Below the pieces are notes generated by a model, which was not told the DNA's origin, made no database searches, and was given only the letters and a program-made list of their open reading frames with translations. The position numbers and the translations under genes are program-made. From Gordonia neofelifaecis NRRL B-59395 (lineage in GTDB: Bacteria > Actinomycetota > Actinomycetes > Mycobacteriales > Mycobacteriaceae): 64,000 nucleotides of DNA. How positions within the stretch are numbered: the stretch's first letter is position 1; every line of letters begins with the position of its first letter. The DNA lies in assembly GCF_000192435.1 (NCBI RefSeq), contig NZ_AEUD01000008.1:62001-126000 (forward strand), in the 5' to 3' direction. Below, piece after piece: positions 1 to 8,584 of this stretch.

Positions 1-248
1 CGTACGCGTCGAACCGCTCGTTCCCGGTGTTCCTGGTGCACGTGATGGTGCTGTTCTTCCTGCTCCGGCCGGTCACCGACGACGGCCAGAAGTGGATGGT
101 CGCGCACATTCCGCAGCCCTTCGCGACGATCACCGTGTACGTCGCCACCCTCGCCATCTCACTGCTGGTGGTCGAGGTGCTGCGCAGGCTGCCCGGCAGT
201 CTCTACCTGACCGGACGTGCACGGCTGCCGCTGCGGCCGATGATCTAG
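1..248 (+). CDS. C-terminal end of a membrane acyltransferase (partial)
   Basis: Only the last 81 or so codons are in the window; the reading frame is open from base 3 and stops at a TAG at 246-248. The visible part has an S-x-P-V-F-L-V-H motif followed by two hydrophobic segments (about 33-62 and 135-185 bp) and a basic end, which is how many acyltransferase-3/OpgC-type integral membrane acyltransferases finish. Substrate cannot be told from this fragment. The gene converges with the minus-strand gene that follows, overlapping it by 4 bp. Confidence 0.5.
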   Translation, partial: YASNRSFPVFLVHVMVLFFLLRPVTDDGQKWMVAHIPQPFATITVYVATLAISLLVVEVLRRLPGSLYLTGRARLPLRPMI

Positions 249-952
249 CCCCGATCGAGGACGCAGACCACAGCCGCCGCCTGACCGCCTTCGCCCGAGG
301 TCACCAGCACCACTTCCGGGTGGCCCGCCGATCGCGCCTCGACGAGACCGGCGATCGACGCCGCCCCGTCCGCGGCCAGGTTCACGCAGGCGTATCGACG
401 CCCCGCGGAAAGCCGGACCCCGCCGGGCACGGACGCGACGATCGGCAGGCGATCACCGACCGCGGCGAGTACACGTTCGACGGCCGACTCCCGCCCGCAT
501 TCCGCCGATTCGACGGCGGCGAGCCGGCTCGGCCGCTCGTCCCGCCGTCCCGGCATCCGGGTGAGCACCAGCGCTGCGCCGGGCACGCTGACCAGCACTG
601 CTCCGCCCGCATATGCCAGCAACGACGATCCGACAGCGATCGACGACGGCACCCCGCAGCCGTCGTCGACCACATCGAGGACGCGAAGGCCCGAACTCCC
701 GCCGAGTCCCAGCCCCGCGCGAACTCCGTCGGCCGACCACCGACGATCGGTCGGCGCCGCGACATGGATCACCGCCGACAGCTCGTCGGCGCCCACCCGT
801 CCGTCGGTCAGCGCCTCCCGCGCCGGACCGACACACGGGTCGGCTGAGGCGAGCGCAGCCACCGCCATGCCCGACACGCGGACCTGGATCGGCAGTTCAC
901 GATCGGGTACCGCACTCGCGCCGGCACCTGCGACGCGGTGGTAGTCAGGCAT
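245..952 (-). CDS. Short ketoacyl-synthase III (thiolase-fold)-like protein
   Basis: 235 aa, ATG start. The middle has a D-D-G-C-G motif inside a pattern resembling the active-site region of KAS III enzymes, and the last 50 residues (N-L-A-A-D-G-A-A-S-I-A-G-L-V-E-A followed by a Gly-rich strand) resemble the C-terminal half of that fold. KAS III enzymes are usually about 320-340 aa with His and Asn catalytic residues in the C-terminal half; here about 90 residues are missing and I see no His-Gln-Ala-Asn motif. It may be a non-catalytic or highly diverged relative. Assignment is by eye; a plain hypothetical protein remains possible. Confidence 0.45.
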   Translation of the reverse strand: MPDYHRVAGAGASAVPDRELPIQVRVSGMAVAALASADPCVGPAREALTDGRVGADELSAVIHVAAPTDRRWSADGVRAGLGLGGSSGLRVLDVVDDGCGVPSSIAVGSSLLAYAGGAVLVSVPGAALVLTRMPGRRDERPSRLAAVESAECGRESAVERVLAAVGDRLPIVASVPGGVRLSAGRRYACVNLAADGAASIAGLVEARSAGHPEVVLVTSGEGGQAAAVVCVLDRG

Positions 953-961
953 GAATTCACG

Positions 962-1633
962 CTACGGCCTGCGGATGAGCCGATCGGACGTCTGAATGAC
1001 CGCACTCCTGCGACGCGCCGTCAGCGAGTCGAGAACCGCGCGCGGACGGGACGCCAGCGCTTCACGCAGCTGGTTCCGGATCAGGCTGAGGAGCGAGCAG
1101 TGATCACACGGCGCGATCACTCCCCAGGCCTCGATGCCCCACGCCCGGCACAGGGTGACCGCGCGGGCGACGTGGAAGTCCTGCGTCACGATGACGGCCG
1201 ACGTCACGCCGTACACGGTCGCCGCCCGACGGCACGTCGCATTGGTATTGACGCCCAACGGGTCGTCCACCAGGGCTGATGCCGGAATGCCCTGCGCCTC
1301 CAGGTAGGCGCGCATCACCCGGACCTCGTTGCCCGCGTCGTCGGCATCGTTCCCGGAGACGATGACCCGCTCGACGTGACCGGACCGGAAAGCGGCGACC
1401 GCGACGTCCAGCCGCGCCCCCACATAGTCCCCGACCTGTCCGTCCTCGACCTTCGCTCCGAGGACGATCATCGTCCGCAGGGCGTCGTCGGGCAGGTCGG
1501 CGGCGTCCGCGACCCGGCCTCGCGATCCGGCGACCATCCAGAGCGACGCGACGGCGACCAGCGTCTCCACGGCGAGCGCCGCGAGCAGGAACGCCGCGCG
1601 CAGACGGCGGCGGACGGTTCGGCGGATTCTCAC
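962..1633 (-). CDS. DUF218/SanA-YdcF family membrane-anchored protein
   Basis: 223 aa from a GTG at 1633. The frame stays open upstream, but from this codon the protein begins with a basic stretch and one transmembrane helix (about residues 10-35), as in SanA. The DUF218 core follows: I-V-L-G-A-K, then S-G-N-D (about residue 110), and T-Q-D-F-H-V-A-R-A. Family members face the outside of the membrane and are linked to envelope integrity or vancomycin sensitivity; their reaction is unknown. It is divergent from the WS/DGAT gene, so the interval 1634-1758 probably holds both promoters. Confidence 0.75.
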   Translation of the reverse strand: MRIRRTVRRRLRAAFLLAALAVETLVAVASLWMVAGSRGRVADAADLPDDALRTMIVLGAKVEDGQVGDYVGARLDVAVAAFRSGHVERVIVSGNDADDAGNEVRVMRAYLEAQGIPASALVDDPLGVNTNATCRRAATVYGVTSAVIVTQDFHVARAVTLCRAWGIEAWGVIAPCDHCSLLSLIRNQLREALASRPRAVLDSLTARRRSAVIQTSDRLIRRP

Positions 1634-1758
1634 CGGTCCACGGTAGACGACCCGTGCACGTCCCGACCGGTTGCGGACGGGCCGGCGACAGCCGCCCTCG
1701 CTCGTGCCACAATGCACCGAACGGGGCGCGGGCCCAGTCGGAACCAGGGGAGACGTCG

Positions 1759-3159
1759 ATGCAGTACATGCCGGTCACCGAGTCGATGTTCCTGGTCGCC
1801 GAGACACGCGATCAGCCGATGCACGTCGGCGGTCTGCAACTGTTCGCACCGCGCGAGGGACAGACGGCCGAGGCGCTGGCCGACGAGTTCTCCGAACGCT
1901 TCCATGCCGCGACCGACATCGCGCCGATGTTCCTCAAGCGCCCGGCCACACCCGCCCAAGTCGCGGGCTACACGGCGTGGACCGAGGACGACGACGTCGA
2001 TTTCGACTACCACATCCGGCACATCATCCTGCCCCGGCCGGGTGAGATCAAAGACCTCCTCCGCTACGTCTCCCAGAACCACGGCGCCCTGCTCGACCGT
2101 CGTCGGCCGATGTGGGAGATCCACATCATCGAGGGCCTCAAGGACGGGCGGGTGGCGCTGTATTCGAAAGTGCACCACTCGGTCGTCGACGGGGTGACCG
2201 CGCTCCGCCTGCTGCAGCGATCGCTGTCGACGGATCCGGCCGACCGGTCCGGTACCGCGTTCTGGGACATGGAGCTCGTCCGCCGCAGACGGCGCAGACA
2301 CGCCGCGAACAAGACCGACAGGAGCTGGCTCGATCGCGTCACCGGCGCGGCGAGTGCGGTGGTCGACACCGCGGGCCAGGTGGTCGGCATGGCTCCGGCC
2401 GCTGCTCGAGTCGCGACCGCGGGCGTGTTCGACAAGGACTACGTCGCTCCCCTGCAGATGGCGCCGTCGACCATCCTCAATCAGTCGATCGGCTCCGCAC
2501 GTCGATTCGCCGCACAGGACTGGCCCGTCGAACGGTTGCGCGCCGTGGCCCGGTACCAGCACATGACGATCAACGACGTGATCATCGCGATGTGTGCGGG
2601 CGCCCTCCGCTCCTACCTGACCGACCAGGGCGGGCTGCCCGACGAGTCGCTGATCGCGATGGTCCCGGTCTCCCTGCACAGCGAGGGTGACTCGGACGGC
2701 AACGCGGTCACCGCGATGTCCGTCCGCATGGCGACCGACCTCGAATCGCCCGCCGAGCGAGTGGCGGCGATCAAGGCGTCGACCGCAGGGGCGAAGAACG
2801 TCATCCGCGGGCTCAAGCCCCTGCAGTCGTTGGCGCTAGGTGCGGCGACGATCTGGCCGCTCGCCTTCGCCACGGTCCCCGGGTTCGTCGAGTACACCCC
2901 GCGCGGCTTCAACCTGATCATCTCCAACGTCCCCGGCCCGGAGACGCCGCTGTACTGGAACGGCGCGCGCCTCGACGGCTGCTATCCGGTGTCGATCCCG
3001 ATGGAGGGGCTGGCGATGAACATCACGGTCACCACGATCGGCGGCAAAGCCGGCTTCGGGATCATCGGGGCCCGCGCCCAGTTGCCCAGTCTCCAGCGGA
3101 TCCTGGTGCATCTGGAGACCGCGCTGTCGGAGCTGGAGGACTTGCCGCCCGCTTCCTGA
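1759..3159 (+). CDS. Wax ester synthase/diacylglycerol O-acyltransferase (WS/DGAT)
   Basis: 466 aa, usual length for the family. The ATG at 1759 follows an AGGGGAGA ribosome-binding site and gives the family N-terminus (P-V-T-E-S-M-F, then P-M-H-V-G-G). The catalytic HHxxxDG motif is H-H-S-V-V-D-G at residues 139-145, and the C-terminal P-G-P segment of the WES_acyltransf/DUF1298 domain is present. It esterifies diacylglycerol or fatty alcohols with acyl-CoA, making storage lipid in mycolata. These genomes usually carry many paralogues, so the exact acceptor cannot be stated. Confidence 0.9.
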   Translation: MQYMPVTESMFLVAETRDQPMHVGGLQLFAPREGQTAEALADEFSERFHAATDIAPMFLKRPATPAQVAGYTAWTEDDDVDFDYHIRHIILPRPGEIKDLLRYVSQNHGALLDRRRPMWEIHIIEGLKDGRVALYSKVHHSVVDGVTALRLLQRSLSTDPADRSGTAFWDMELVRRRRRRHAANKTDRSWLDRVTGAASAVVDTAGQVVGMAPAAARVATAGVFDKDYVAPLQMAPSTILNQSIGSARRFAAQDWPVERLRAVARYQHMTINDVIIAMCAGALRSYLTDQGGLPDESLIAMVPVSLHSEGDSDGNAVTAMSVRMATDLESPAERVAAIKASTAGAKNVIRGLKPLQSLALGAATIWPLAFATVPGFVEYTPRGFNLIISNVPGPETPLYWNGARLDGCYPVSIPMEGLAMNITVTTIGGKAGFGIIGARAQLPSLQRILVHLETALSELEDLPPAS

Positions 3160-3228
3160 CCGGCGTCCGTCACGGTCGCGGTCTGCGGCGATGTCGCCAC
3201 ACCGCCACCGCGACTAGACTCGTCCCCG

Positions 3229-4137
3229 ATGCCTGTCACGATGCCGCACGACCTCCCGGCCAGAGCCATTCTCGAGTCCGAGAAGATCTTCGTCATGTCC
3301 GCGGAGCGCGCGGGCCGTCAGGACATCCGCCCCATGCGGATCGCCATCTTGAATCTCATGCCGACGAAGGTCGCCACCGAGACACAGTTGCTTCGACTGC
3401 TCAGCAACACCCCGCTGCAGATCGAGATCACCCTGCTGCACATGTCCAGCCACGTCTCGCAGAACACCTCGGCCGCACATCTCGAGGCGTTCTATTCGAC
3501 GTTCGACGAGGTGGCCGACGAACACTTCGACGGTCTGATCATCACCGGGGCGCCGATCGAGCGGCTGGCCTTCGAGGACGTCGACTACTGGCCGGAGATG
3601 ACCAGGGTCCTCGACTGGACCCGGACCAACGTCCAGTCGACGCTCCACGTCTGCTGGGGAGCGCAAGCGGCGCTCTACCACCACTACGGAGTCGGCAAGT
3701 TCGAAGTGCCGAAGAAGATCTCCGGCGTCTTCTCCCATCGCCTCACCGGCGCGAAGTCACCTGTCGTGACCGGGTTCGACGAGGAGTTCCTGGCCCCGCA
3801 TTCGCGGCACACCGACGTGCACGCCGCCGACGTGGAGGCGACCGGGGCGGTCGACGTCCTCGCGATCAGCGACGAGGCGGGGGTCTTCCTCGCCGCGACT
3901 CCCGACGGTCGCCAGGTCTTCGTGACCGGCCACCCGGAGTACGACGCCGACACCCTCTCCCTCGAGTACGCGCGCGACGTCGCACAGCAGGCGGCGGTCG
4001 CGGCACCCGCGCATTATTTCCCGGGCGACGATCCCACTGCCGTCCCGCTCAATCGTTGGCGCGGTCACGGCCACCTGCTGTACACCAACTGGCTGAACTA
4101 CTGCGTGTACCAGGAGACCCCGTTCGACCTGGCCTGA
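3229..4137 (+). CDS. metA: Homoserine O-acetyltransferase, MetA/MetAA type
   Basis: 302 aa, matching MetA length exactly. It acylates homoserine as the first committed step of methionine synthesis. Catalytic Cys142 lies in H-V-C-W-G-A-Q-A, and His235 and Glu237 in G-H-P-E-Y-D, at canonical numbering. Residue 111 in T-G-A-P-I-E is Glu; in this family Glu111 favours acetyl-CoA and Gly111 (as in E. coli) favours succinyl-CoA, so acetyltransferase activity is predicted. The gene stands alone and ends in a strong hairpin at 4154-4195. No SAM or cobalamin riboswitch is visible in the short upstream gap. Confidence 0.92.
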   Translation: MPVTMPHDLPARAILESEKIFVMSAERAGRQDIRPMRIAILNLMPTKVATETQLLRLLSNTPLQIEITLLHMSSHVSQNTSAAHLEAFYSTFDEVADEHFDGLIITGAPIERLAFEDVDYWPEMTRVLDWTRTNVQSTLHVCWGAQAALYHHYGVGKFEVPKKISGVFSHRLTGAKSPVVTGFDEEFLAPHSRHTDVHAADVEATGAVDVLAISDEAGVFLAATPDGRQVFVTGHPEYDADTLSLEYARDVAQQAAVAAPAHYFPGDDPTAVPLNRWRGHGHLLYTNWLNYCVYQETPFDLA

Positions 4138-4153
4138 CGGGATCGCTGCAACG

Positions 4154-4195
4154 CCGAACGCCCACCCCGTGCGACTGCACGAGGCGGGCGTCCGG
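4154..4195 (+). terminator. Hairpin terminator after metA
   Basis: Arms 4158-4172 and 4177-4191 pair at 13 of 15 positions around the 4-nt loop GACT. Beyond one mismatch, three more pairs extend the stem to 4154-4195. There is no long T run, as is common in actinobacteria. It lies 17 bp past the metA stop and could also serve the small minus-strand reading frame at 4211-4300. Confidence 0.75.
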
Positions 4196-4210
4196 CGGTT
4201 CGGATCGAGG

Positions 4211-4300
4211 TCAGGCCATTCCGCTGGTGATCAGTGCGACGGTCGATCCCGCCGCGAAGTACTCGGCGACCTGCTTACGAAGTCGAGTCCATCTGCTCAT
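4211..4300 (-). CDS. Possible 29-residue small protein
   Basis: An ATG at 4300 is preceded on the minus strand by a good ribosome-binding site (GAGGAAAGGGACC). The frame encodes 29 aa: a basic start (M-S-R-W-T-R-L-R-K-Q) followed by a mildly hydrophobic stretch ending I-T-S-G-M-A. It fills the gap between two genes and is followed by the metA hairpin in reverse orientation. The evidence is only the ribosome-binding site, the composition and the position; no family is recognised. Confidence 0.35.
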   Translation of the reverse strand: MSRWTRLRKQVAEYFAAGSTVALITSGMA

Positions 4301-4388
4301 CGTCGGTCCCTTTCCTCGGTCTGCTGCATGACGACATCGCCATCGTATGACGGTGTGATGCCACTCACAGTCCGATCAGTGTGTTACG

Positions 4389-5726
4389 TCACGCAATCGA
4401 CGCCGAGTCGTCGCCGGGGGCGGCATCGGCCGAGGACTCCGCGGACGCCGGATCGCTGACTTCCGACTCGGTCGCCGACGCCTCCTCGGAGACCTCCGGG
4501 GCGGTGTCCACATCAGCCTCGGGCTCGGGATCGGCAACCGGTGCCGTGCCGGCGGCCGGCTCGTCGTCGGACTCGTCGACCTCGGGTGTCGCCGAAGCCT
4601 CGGTCACCGCCGACACCGACTCGGCAGACGCCTGCTCGTCGTCGACCGGGTCGGACACGGTCGCCGAGGCGAGAGTCGGCGCCGGCGCGCTGGGCGCGTC
4701 ACTCTTGCCGAACAGATCGGTCTCGAGCTTCGGGCCGCCGTCGGTCATCACCACGCGGACCAGGTCCTGCGTGAACGTCGGGATGATCTTGCCCATCAGG
4801 ATGTCGGTGACCGCCGGAGGGAACGGCGTCTCGACACCGAGGGCGCCGACCAGATCGAGCAGACTCGACATCGGCGCCAGCGGAGCCGTCAGCTCCAGGG
4901 AGAACGGGTTCTTGATCGAGTAGACGACCGGCCCCTCACCCTGCTGTGACTTCTGGAAGAGGAAGGCCAGGCTGGTGCACGACGAGTAGTTCGCACCGGT
5001 CTCCCCGTCAGTCACCTGAGCCCGGCCGTACAGCGCCGTGCAGATGACGGTGCTCTGTGCGGGGTCCGGGACACCGGCCACTCCGTCGAGAACACCGGTG
5101 GCCGCCGCGACACCGCCGAGCGCCGTCGCAGACGCGGTCTCGCCCAGACCGAAGGCGAGGGCGATGCCTGCGGGCAAGGCATTCGCCGACGCTCCGCCGA
5201 CACCGGCACCCACCGCCAGGCCGAGCCCACCGAGTGCGTGCGAATCCGCCTGCGAACCGAGCGCGCCGATCGAGATCGCCGCCGACAGGAAGGCGTCCGC
5301 CGTCGCATTCGCGGTGCCGCCGGAGGCGAACGCCGAGGCGAGGCCGGTGCCGGCGATCGTCGCGGCACCCGGATACATGTCGCCGAGCAACGGCGCCAGG
5401 CTGATCGCCGATGCGGTGTTCAGATCGGCCAGGCTGATGCCCAGCCCGGGCAGCACCGCACCGATCAGGGTGTCGCCGACCTTCGCGATGATCGAGGGCG
5501 AGGCGGCCGTGCAGTCGGCGGAGTCGCCGATGTCACTCGGCACCGCGGTCTGCCCCGGTGCGCATTGGACGACCGGGAGGTCGTACGGTCCGTTGCCGGC
5601 GTCGGCGGCACCCGCACCGACACCGGCCGCCACGATCGCCGCCGACGCGGCGATGGAGGTGAGTCCGGTGAGGACACGCGAAGGTCGTGCACGACGGGCT
5701 GGGGATCGAGTATCGAGCGAGGTCAC
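4389..5726 (-). CDS. Secreted alanine/glycine-rich protein with acidic tail
   Basis: 445 aa. The N-terminus is basic (R-R-A-R-P-S-R) followed by a hydrophobic signal segment (about residues 20-42) and a likely cleavage after A-D-A. The mature protein has an Ala/Gly-rich central region (residues 100-220), a Cys pair region near C-T-A-L-Y-G and N-Y-S-S-C-T, and a conserved-looking globular part with F-L-F-Q-K-S at about 260-340. The last 100 residues are low complexity, rich in Ala, Glu, Asp, Ser and Pro. It resembles other exported proteins of unknown function in mycolata; I cannot name the family. Cell-wall association is inference. Confidence 0.7.
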   Translation of the reverse strand: MTSLDTRSPARRARPSRVLTGLTSIAASAAIVAAGVGAGAADAGNGPYDLPVVQCAPGQTAVPSDIGDSADCTAASPSIIAKVGDTLIGAVLPGLGISLADLNTASAISLAPLLGDMYPGAATIAGTGLASAFASGGTANATADAFLSAAISIGALGSQADSHALGGLGLAVGAGVGGASANALPAGIALAFGLGETASATALGGVAAATGVLDGVAGVPDPAQSTVICTALYGRAQVTDGETGANYSSCTSLAFLFQKSQQGEGPVVYSIKNPFSLELTAPLAPMSSLLDLVGALGVETPFPPAVTDILMGKIIPTFTQDLVRVVMTDGGPKLETDLFGKSDAPSAPAPTLASATVSDPVDDEQASAESVSAVTEASATPEVDESDDEPAAGTAPVADPEPEADVDTAPEVSEEASATESEVSDPASAESSADAAPGDDSASIA

Positions 5727-5950
5727 AGGGACTCTTTTCTGTTCAGCGAAAACGTTGTGGACCGAGCCCGGCGCTCCATCCCCGCGGACAGTCGGAGCGC
5801 GCCCGCCGCCGGACTCGTACCGAACGGTAACTTTCGGGCGATAAGCGATCCTTTCAACCGTTCAGGTGACACGAATTCGCTGCACGGAATTGCCGCTGCG
5901 ACTCAGATCCGCCGCCTCGTGCCGCCGCGGCGACGGACTGGACCCCCTTG

Positions 5951-5964
5951 TTACTCGCGAGTAA
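5951..5964. promoter_or_regulatory. Perfect 14-bp palindrome, possible repressor operator
   Basis: The sequence TTACTCGCGAGTAA reads the same on both strands. Palindromes with TTACT/AGTAA ends are typical of TetR-family operators in mycolata. No TetR gene is adjacent, so the regulator and the regulated gene (left or right) are unknown. Confidence 0.4.
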
Positions 5965-6003
5965 TATTCCACTCAACGGGAACCTCGAGCTCCGATCCAC
6001 AGG

Positions 6004-6022
6004 TCAAGTAAGGCAAACCTTG
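6004..6022. promoter_or_regulatory. Candidate IdeR/DtxR iron box
   Basis: The 19-mer TCAAGTAAGGCAAACCTTG matches the DtxR/IdeR consensus TTAGGTTAGGCTAACCTAA at 13 positions, and at 16 if A/T are treated as equivalent where the consensus is W. It lies 120 bp upstream of a gene encoding a protein with at least two 4Fe-4S clusters, a sensible target for iron-dependent control. The match is by eye and untested. Confidence 0.5.
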
Positions 6023-6141
6023 GCAGACCTGAGCAGGGTCGAACCTTTACGGTTACCAGGGAATAAAGGTTGACGTGGAGTGCTACGACCCGAGCGCTTT
6101 GACGTCTTGGTACGACCTGGACAGAAAGGCCGGTACTTCCA

Positions 6142-8583
6142 GTGACGACGACTACCGCCGTGATCGGGACCATCGCCGTATTACTCAGCCTCGTGTGCTG
6201 GGCACTCTTCCTTCGCGGTGTCGGCACGATGGTGCGCTCCATCGCGCAGGGCCAGAAGGTCGAATCCACGCGATTCGCCTACCCGGGCAAACGTCTGGCG
6301 ACGATGCTCAAGGAGTTCGTCGCGCACACCCGCATGGCCAAGTTCCGCACGGTCGGATGGGCCCACTGGCTGGTGATGTTCGGCTTCCTGATCGGCTTCA
6401 TCTTCTGGTTCGAGGCCTACGGTCAGATCTTCGAGCCCGAGTTCCACTGGCCCGTCATCGGCGCCTGGAACATCTACATCTTCGCCGACGAGGTCCTGGG
6501 TCTGGCCACGGTCATCGGCATCGTCGTGCTGATCATCATCCGCCAGCTCAATCACCCGCGCGTTCCGGCACGACTGTCGCGGTTCTCCGGCTCCCGCTTC
6601 GGCGCCGCCTACTTCGTCGAGGCCGTCGTCCTCCTCGAGGGTCTCGGCATGATCTTCGTGAAGACCTTCAAGATCGCCTCGGACATCGAGGATCCGCCGG
6701 TCTGGACCTCGTTCTTCACGCACTACTTCGCCCAGCTCTTCGATGGCATCTCGATCTACTGGGTCACCGCGGCCGCGGTCGTGAAGCTGATGAGCGGCAT
6801 GGTGTGGCTGGCCGTGGTCGGTCTGAACATCGACTGGGGTGTGGCCTGGCACCGCTTCGCGGCGTTCTTCAACATCTACTTCAAGCGTGAGTCCGACGGC
6901 GGCGTCGCTCTCGGTGCTGCCAAGCCGATGATGAGCCAGGGCAAGGTCCTGGACATGGAGACCGCGGATCCCGACGTCGACGCGTTCGGCGCGGGCAAGA
7001 TCGAGGACTTCAGCTGGAAGGGCTGGCTCGACTTCACGACCTGCACCGAGTGCGGTCGCTGCCAGAGCCAGTGTCCCGCGTGGAACACCGGTAAGCCGCT
7101 GTCGCCGAAGCTGATGATCATGTCGCTGCGCGACCACGGTCAGGCCAAGGCTCCGTATCTGTTCGCGGGCGGTCGCAAGGACATGGGCGGCGACGAGGTC
7201 GGCATCGTCGACGCCGAGGGCAACGTCGACGAGGCACGCCTGAACAAGGTGCCCGAGGCCGCACGAGCAGAGGCCGAGCGCAAGCTGGTCGGCGAGTCGG
7301 AGGGCACCACCGGCGCCGTCATCGACGCCGAGGCACTGTGGAGCTGCACCACCTGTGGCGCCTGCGTCGAGCAGTGCCCGGTGGACATCGAGCACGTCGA
7401 CCACTTCATCGACATGCGCCGCTACCAGGTCCTGATCGAGTCGGACTTCCCGTCCGAGCTCGCGGGCATGTTCAAGAACCTCGAGAACAAGGGCAACCCG
7501 TGGGGCCAGAACTCCTCGCAGCGCACCGCGTGGATCGATGAGATGGACATCGACATCCCGGTGTACGGCCAGGACGTCGACTCGTTCGAGGGCTACGAGT
7601 ACCTCTTCTGGGTCGGCTGCGCCGGCGCCTACGAGGATCGCGCGAAGAAGACCACCAAGGCCGTCGCCGAGTTGCTGGACATCGCGGCCGTCGACTTCAT
7701 GGTGCTGGGCCAGGGTGAGACCTGCACCGGCGACTCCGCTCGCCGCGCGGGCAACGAGTTCCTGTTCCAGATGCTCGCGCAGCAGAACATCGAGACGTTC
7801 AACGAGGTCTTCGCGACCGCTCCCGAACAGCGCAAGAAGATCGTCGTCACCTGTGCGCACTGCTTCAACGCGATCGGCAACGAGTACCCGCAAGTGGGCG
7901 GCAAGTACGAGGTGGTCCACCACACGCAGCTGCTGAACCGCCTGGTTCGCGAGAAGCGGCTGGTCCCGGTCGCCGCACCCGCGGGTGAGCAGATCACCTA
8001 CCACGACCCCTGCTACCTGGGTCGCCACAACAAGGTCTACGACGCTCCGCGCGAGCTGATGGAGTCGTCGGGCTCGACGCTCACCGAGATGCCCCGCCAC
8101 GGCGAGCGCTCGATGTGCTGTGGTGCCGGCGGCGCCCGGATGTGGATGGAAGAGCAGATCGGCAAGCGCATCAACGTCGACCGCGTCGACGAGGCGCTGA
8201 ACACGCTGAACTCGCGGCCGACCGACGCCGACGGCAACAAGCAGGTCCGCAAGATCGCGACCGGCTGCCCGTTCTGCCGTGTGATGCTGACCGACGGTGT
8301 GACCGCCCAGACCGCGGGCACCGAGGACGAGGGCCAGGTCGAGGTCGTCGACGTCAGCCAGCTGATCCTGGAGGGCGTCAAGCGCGGCCGCGAGGGACAG
8401 GACGTCAAGCGCGGCGGCAAGTTCCTCGGACCGATCCAGACCGAGCGGGCCCCCGAGCCGGCCGCGGCCGCAGTCGCGGCGACTGCGGCGGCTCCGGCGG
8501 CCGAGTGGCCGTCCCACCGCGACGCCGCGCTTCGCCCTCCGCTGCCTGTCCCTGCAGGCCACTCGGAGACCTCTGGGTCCTAG
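6142..8583 (+). CDS. Membrane Fe-S oxidoreductase with CCG domains (Rv0338c-like), tail frameshifted
   Basis: 813 aa from a GTG at 6142 after an AGAAAGG ribosome-binding site. Residues 1-250 form a nitrate-reductase-gamma-like membrane domain with about five helices. Two 4Fe-4S motifs follow (C-T-E-C-G-R-C from residue 301, C-T-T-C-G-A-C from residue 402), then two CCG/heterodisulfide-reductase-like domains (C-A-H-C-F; Y-H-D-P-C-Y; C-C-G-A-G-G-A; C-P-F-C). The family is a respiratory-type electron carrier; its partner is unknown. The catalytic part is intact. The Ala/Pro tail runs into a foreign-looking stretch and stops at 8581-8583, while the typical LKKPG repeats resume in frame +2 from 8585. 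Confidence 0.88.
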   Translation: MTTTTAVIGTIAVLLSLVCWALFLRGVGTMVRSIAQGQKVESTRFAYPGKRLATMLKEFVAHTRMAKFRTVGWAHWLVMFGFLIGFIFWFEAYGQIFEPEFHWPVIGAWNIYIFADEVLGLATVIGIVVLIIIRQLNHPRVPARLSRFSGSRFGAAYFVEAVVLLEGLGMIFVKTFKIASDIEDPPVWTSFFTHYFAQLFDGISIYWVTAAAVVKLMSGMVWLAVVGLNIDWGVAWHRFAAFFNIYFKRESDGGVALGAAKPMMSQGKVLDMETADPDVDAFGAGKIEDFSWKGWLDFTTCTECGRCQSQCPAWNTGKPLSPKLMIMSLRDHGQAKAPYLFAGGRKDMGGDEVGIVDAEGNVDEARLNKVPEAARAEAERKLVGESEGTTGAVIDAEALWSCTTCGACVEQCPVDIEHVDHFIDMRRYQVLIESDFPSELAGMFKNLENKGNPWGQNSSQRTAWIDEMDIDIPVYGQDVDSFEGYEYLFWVGCAGAYEDRAKKTTKAVAELLDIAAVDFMVLGQGETCTGDSARRAGNEFLFQMLAQQNIETFNEVFATAPEQRKKIVVTCAHCFNAIGNEYPQVGGKYEVVHHTQLLNRLVREKRLVPVAAPAGEQITYHDPCYLGRHNKVYDAPRELMESSGSTLTEMPRHGERSMCCGAGGARMWMEEQIGKRINVDRVDEALNTLNSRPTDADGNKQVRKIATGCPFCRVMLTDGVTAQTAGTEDEGQVEVVDVSQLILEGVKRGREGQDVKRGGKFLGPIQTERAPEPAAAAVAATAAAPAAEWPSHRDAALRPPLPVPAGHSETSGS
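8501..8566. repeat. Short inverted-repeat segment interrupting the tail
   Basis: Perfect 10-bp inverted repeats (CCGAGTGGCC at 8501-8510 and GGCCACTCGG at 8557-8566) flank 46 bp. In either coding frame, 8503-8583 has a composition unlike the Lys/Pro/Ala repeats on both sides. CGGCGG occurs on both sides (8495-8500 and 8584-8589), like a short target duplication, although removing the 89-bp unit would not by itself restore the frame. It could be a small mobile repeat or a local rearrangement. Confidence 0.45.
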
Positions 8584-8584
8584 C

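Larger units (their letters stand above)
5727..6141. promoter_or_regulatory. 415-bp divergent intergenic region
   Basis: The gap lies between the minus-strand secreted protein and the plus-strand Fe-S oxidoreductase, so it should contain promoters for both. It is less GC-rich than the flanking genes. Two sites stand out and are listed separately: a perfect 14-bp palindrome at 5951-5964 and an iron-box-like sequence at 6004-6022. I see no credible gene in it. Confidence 0.6.
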
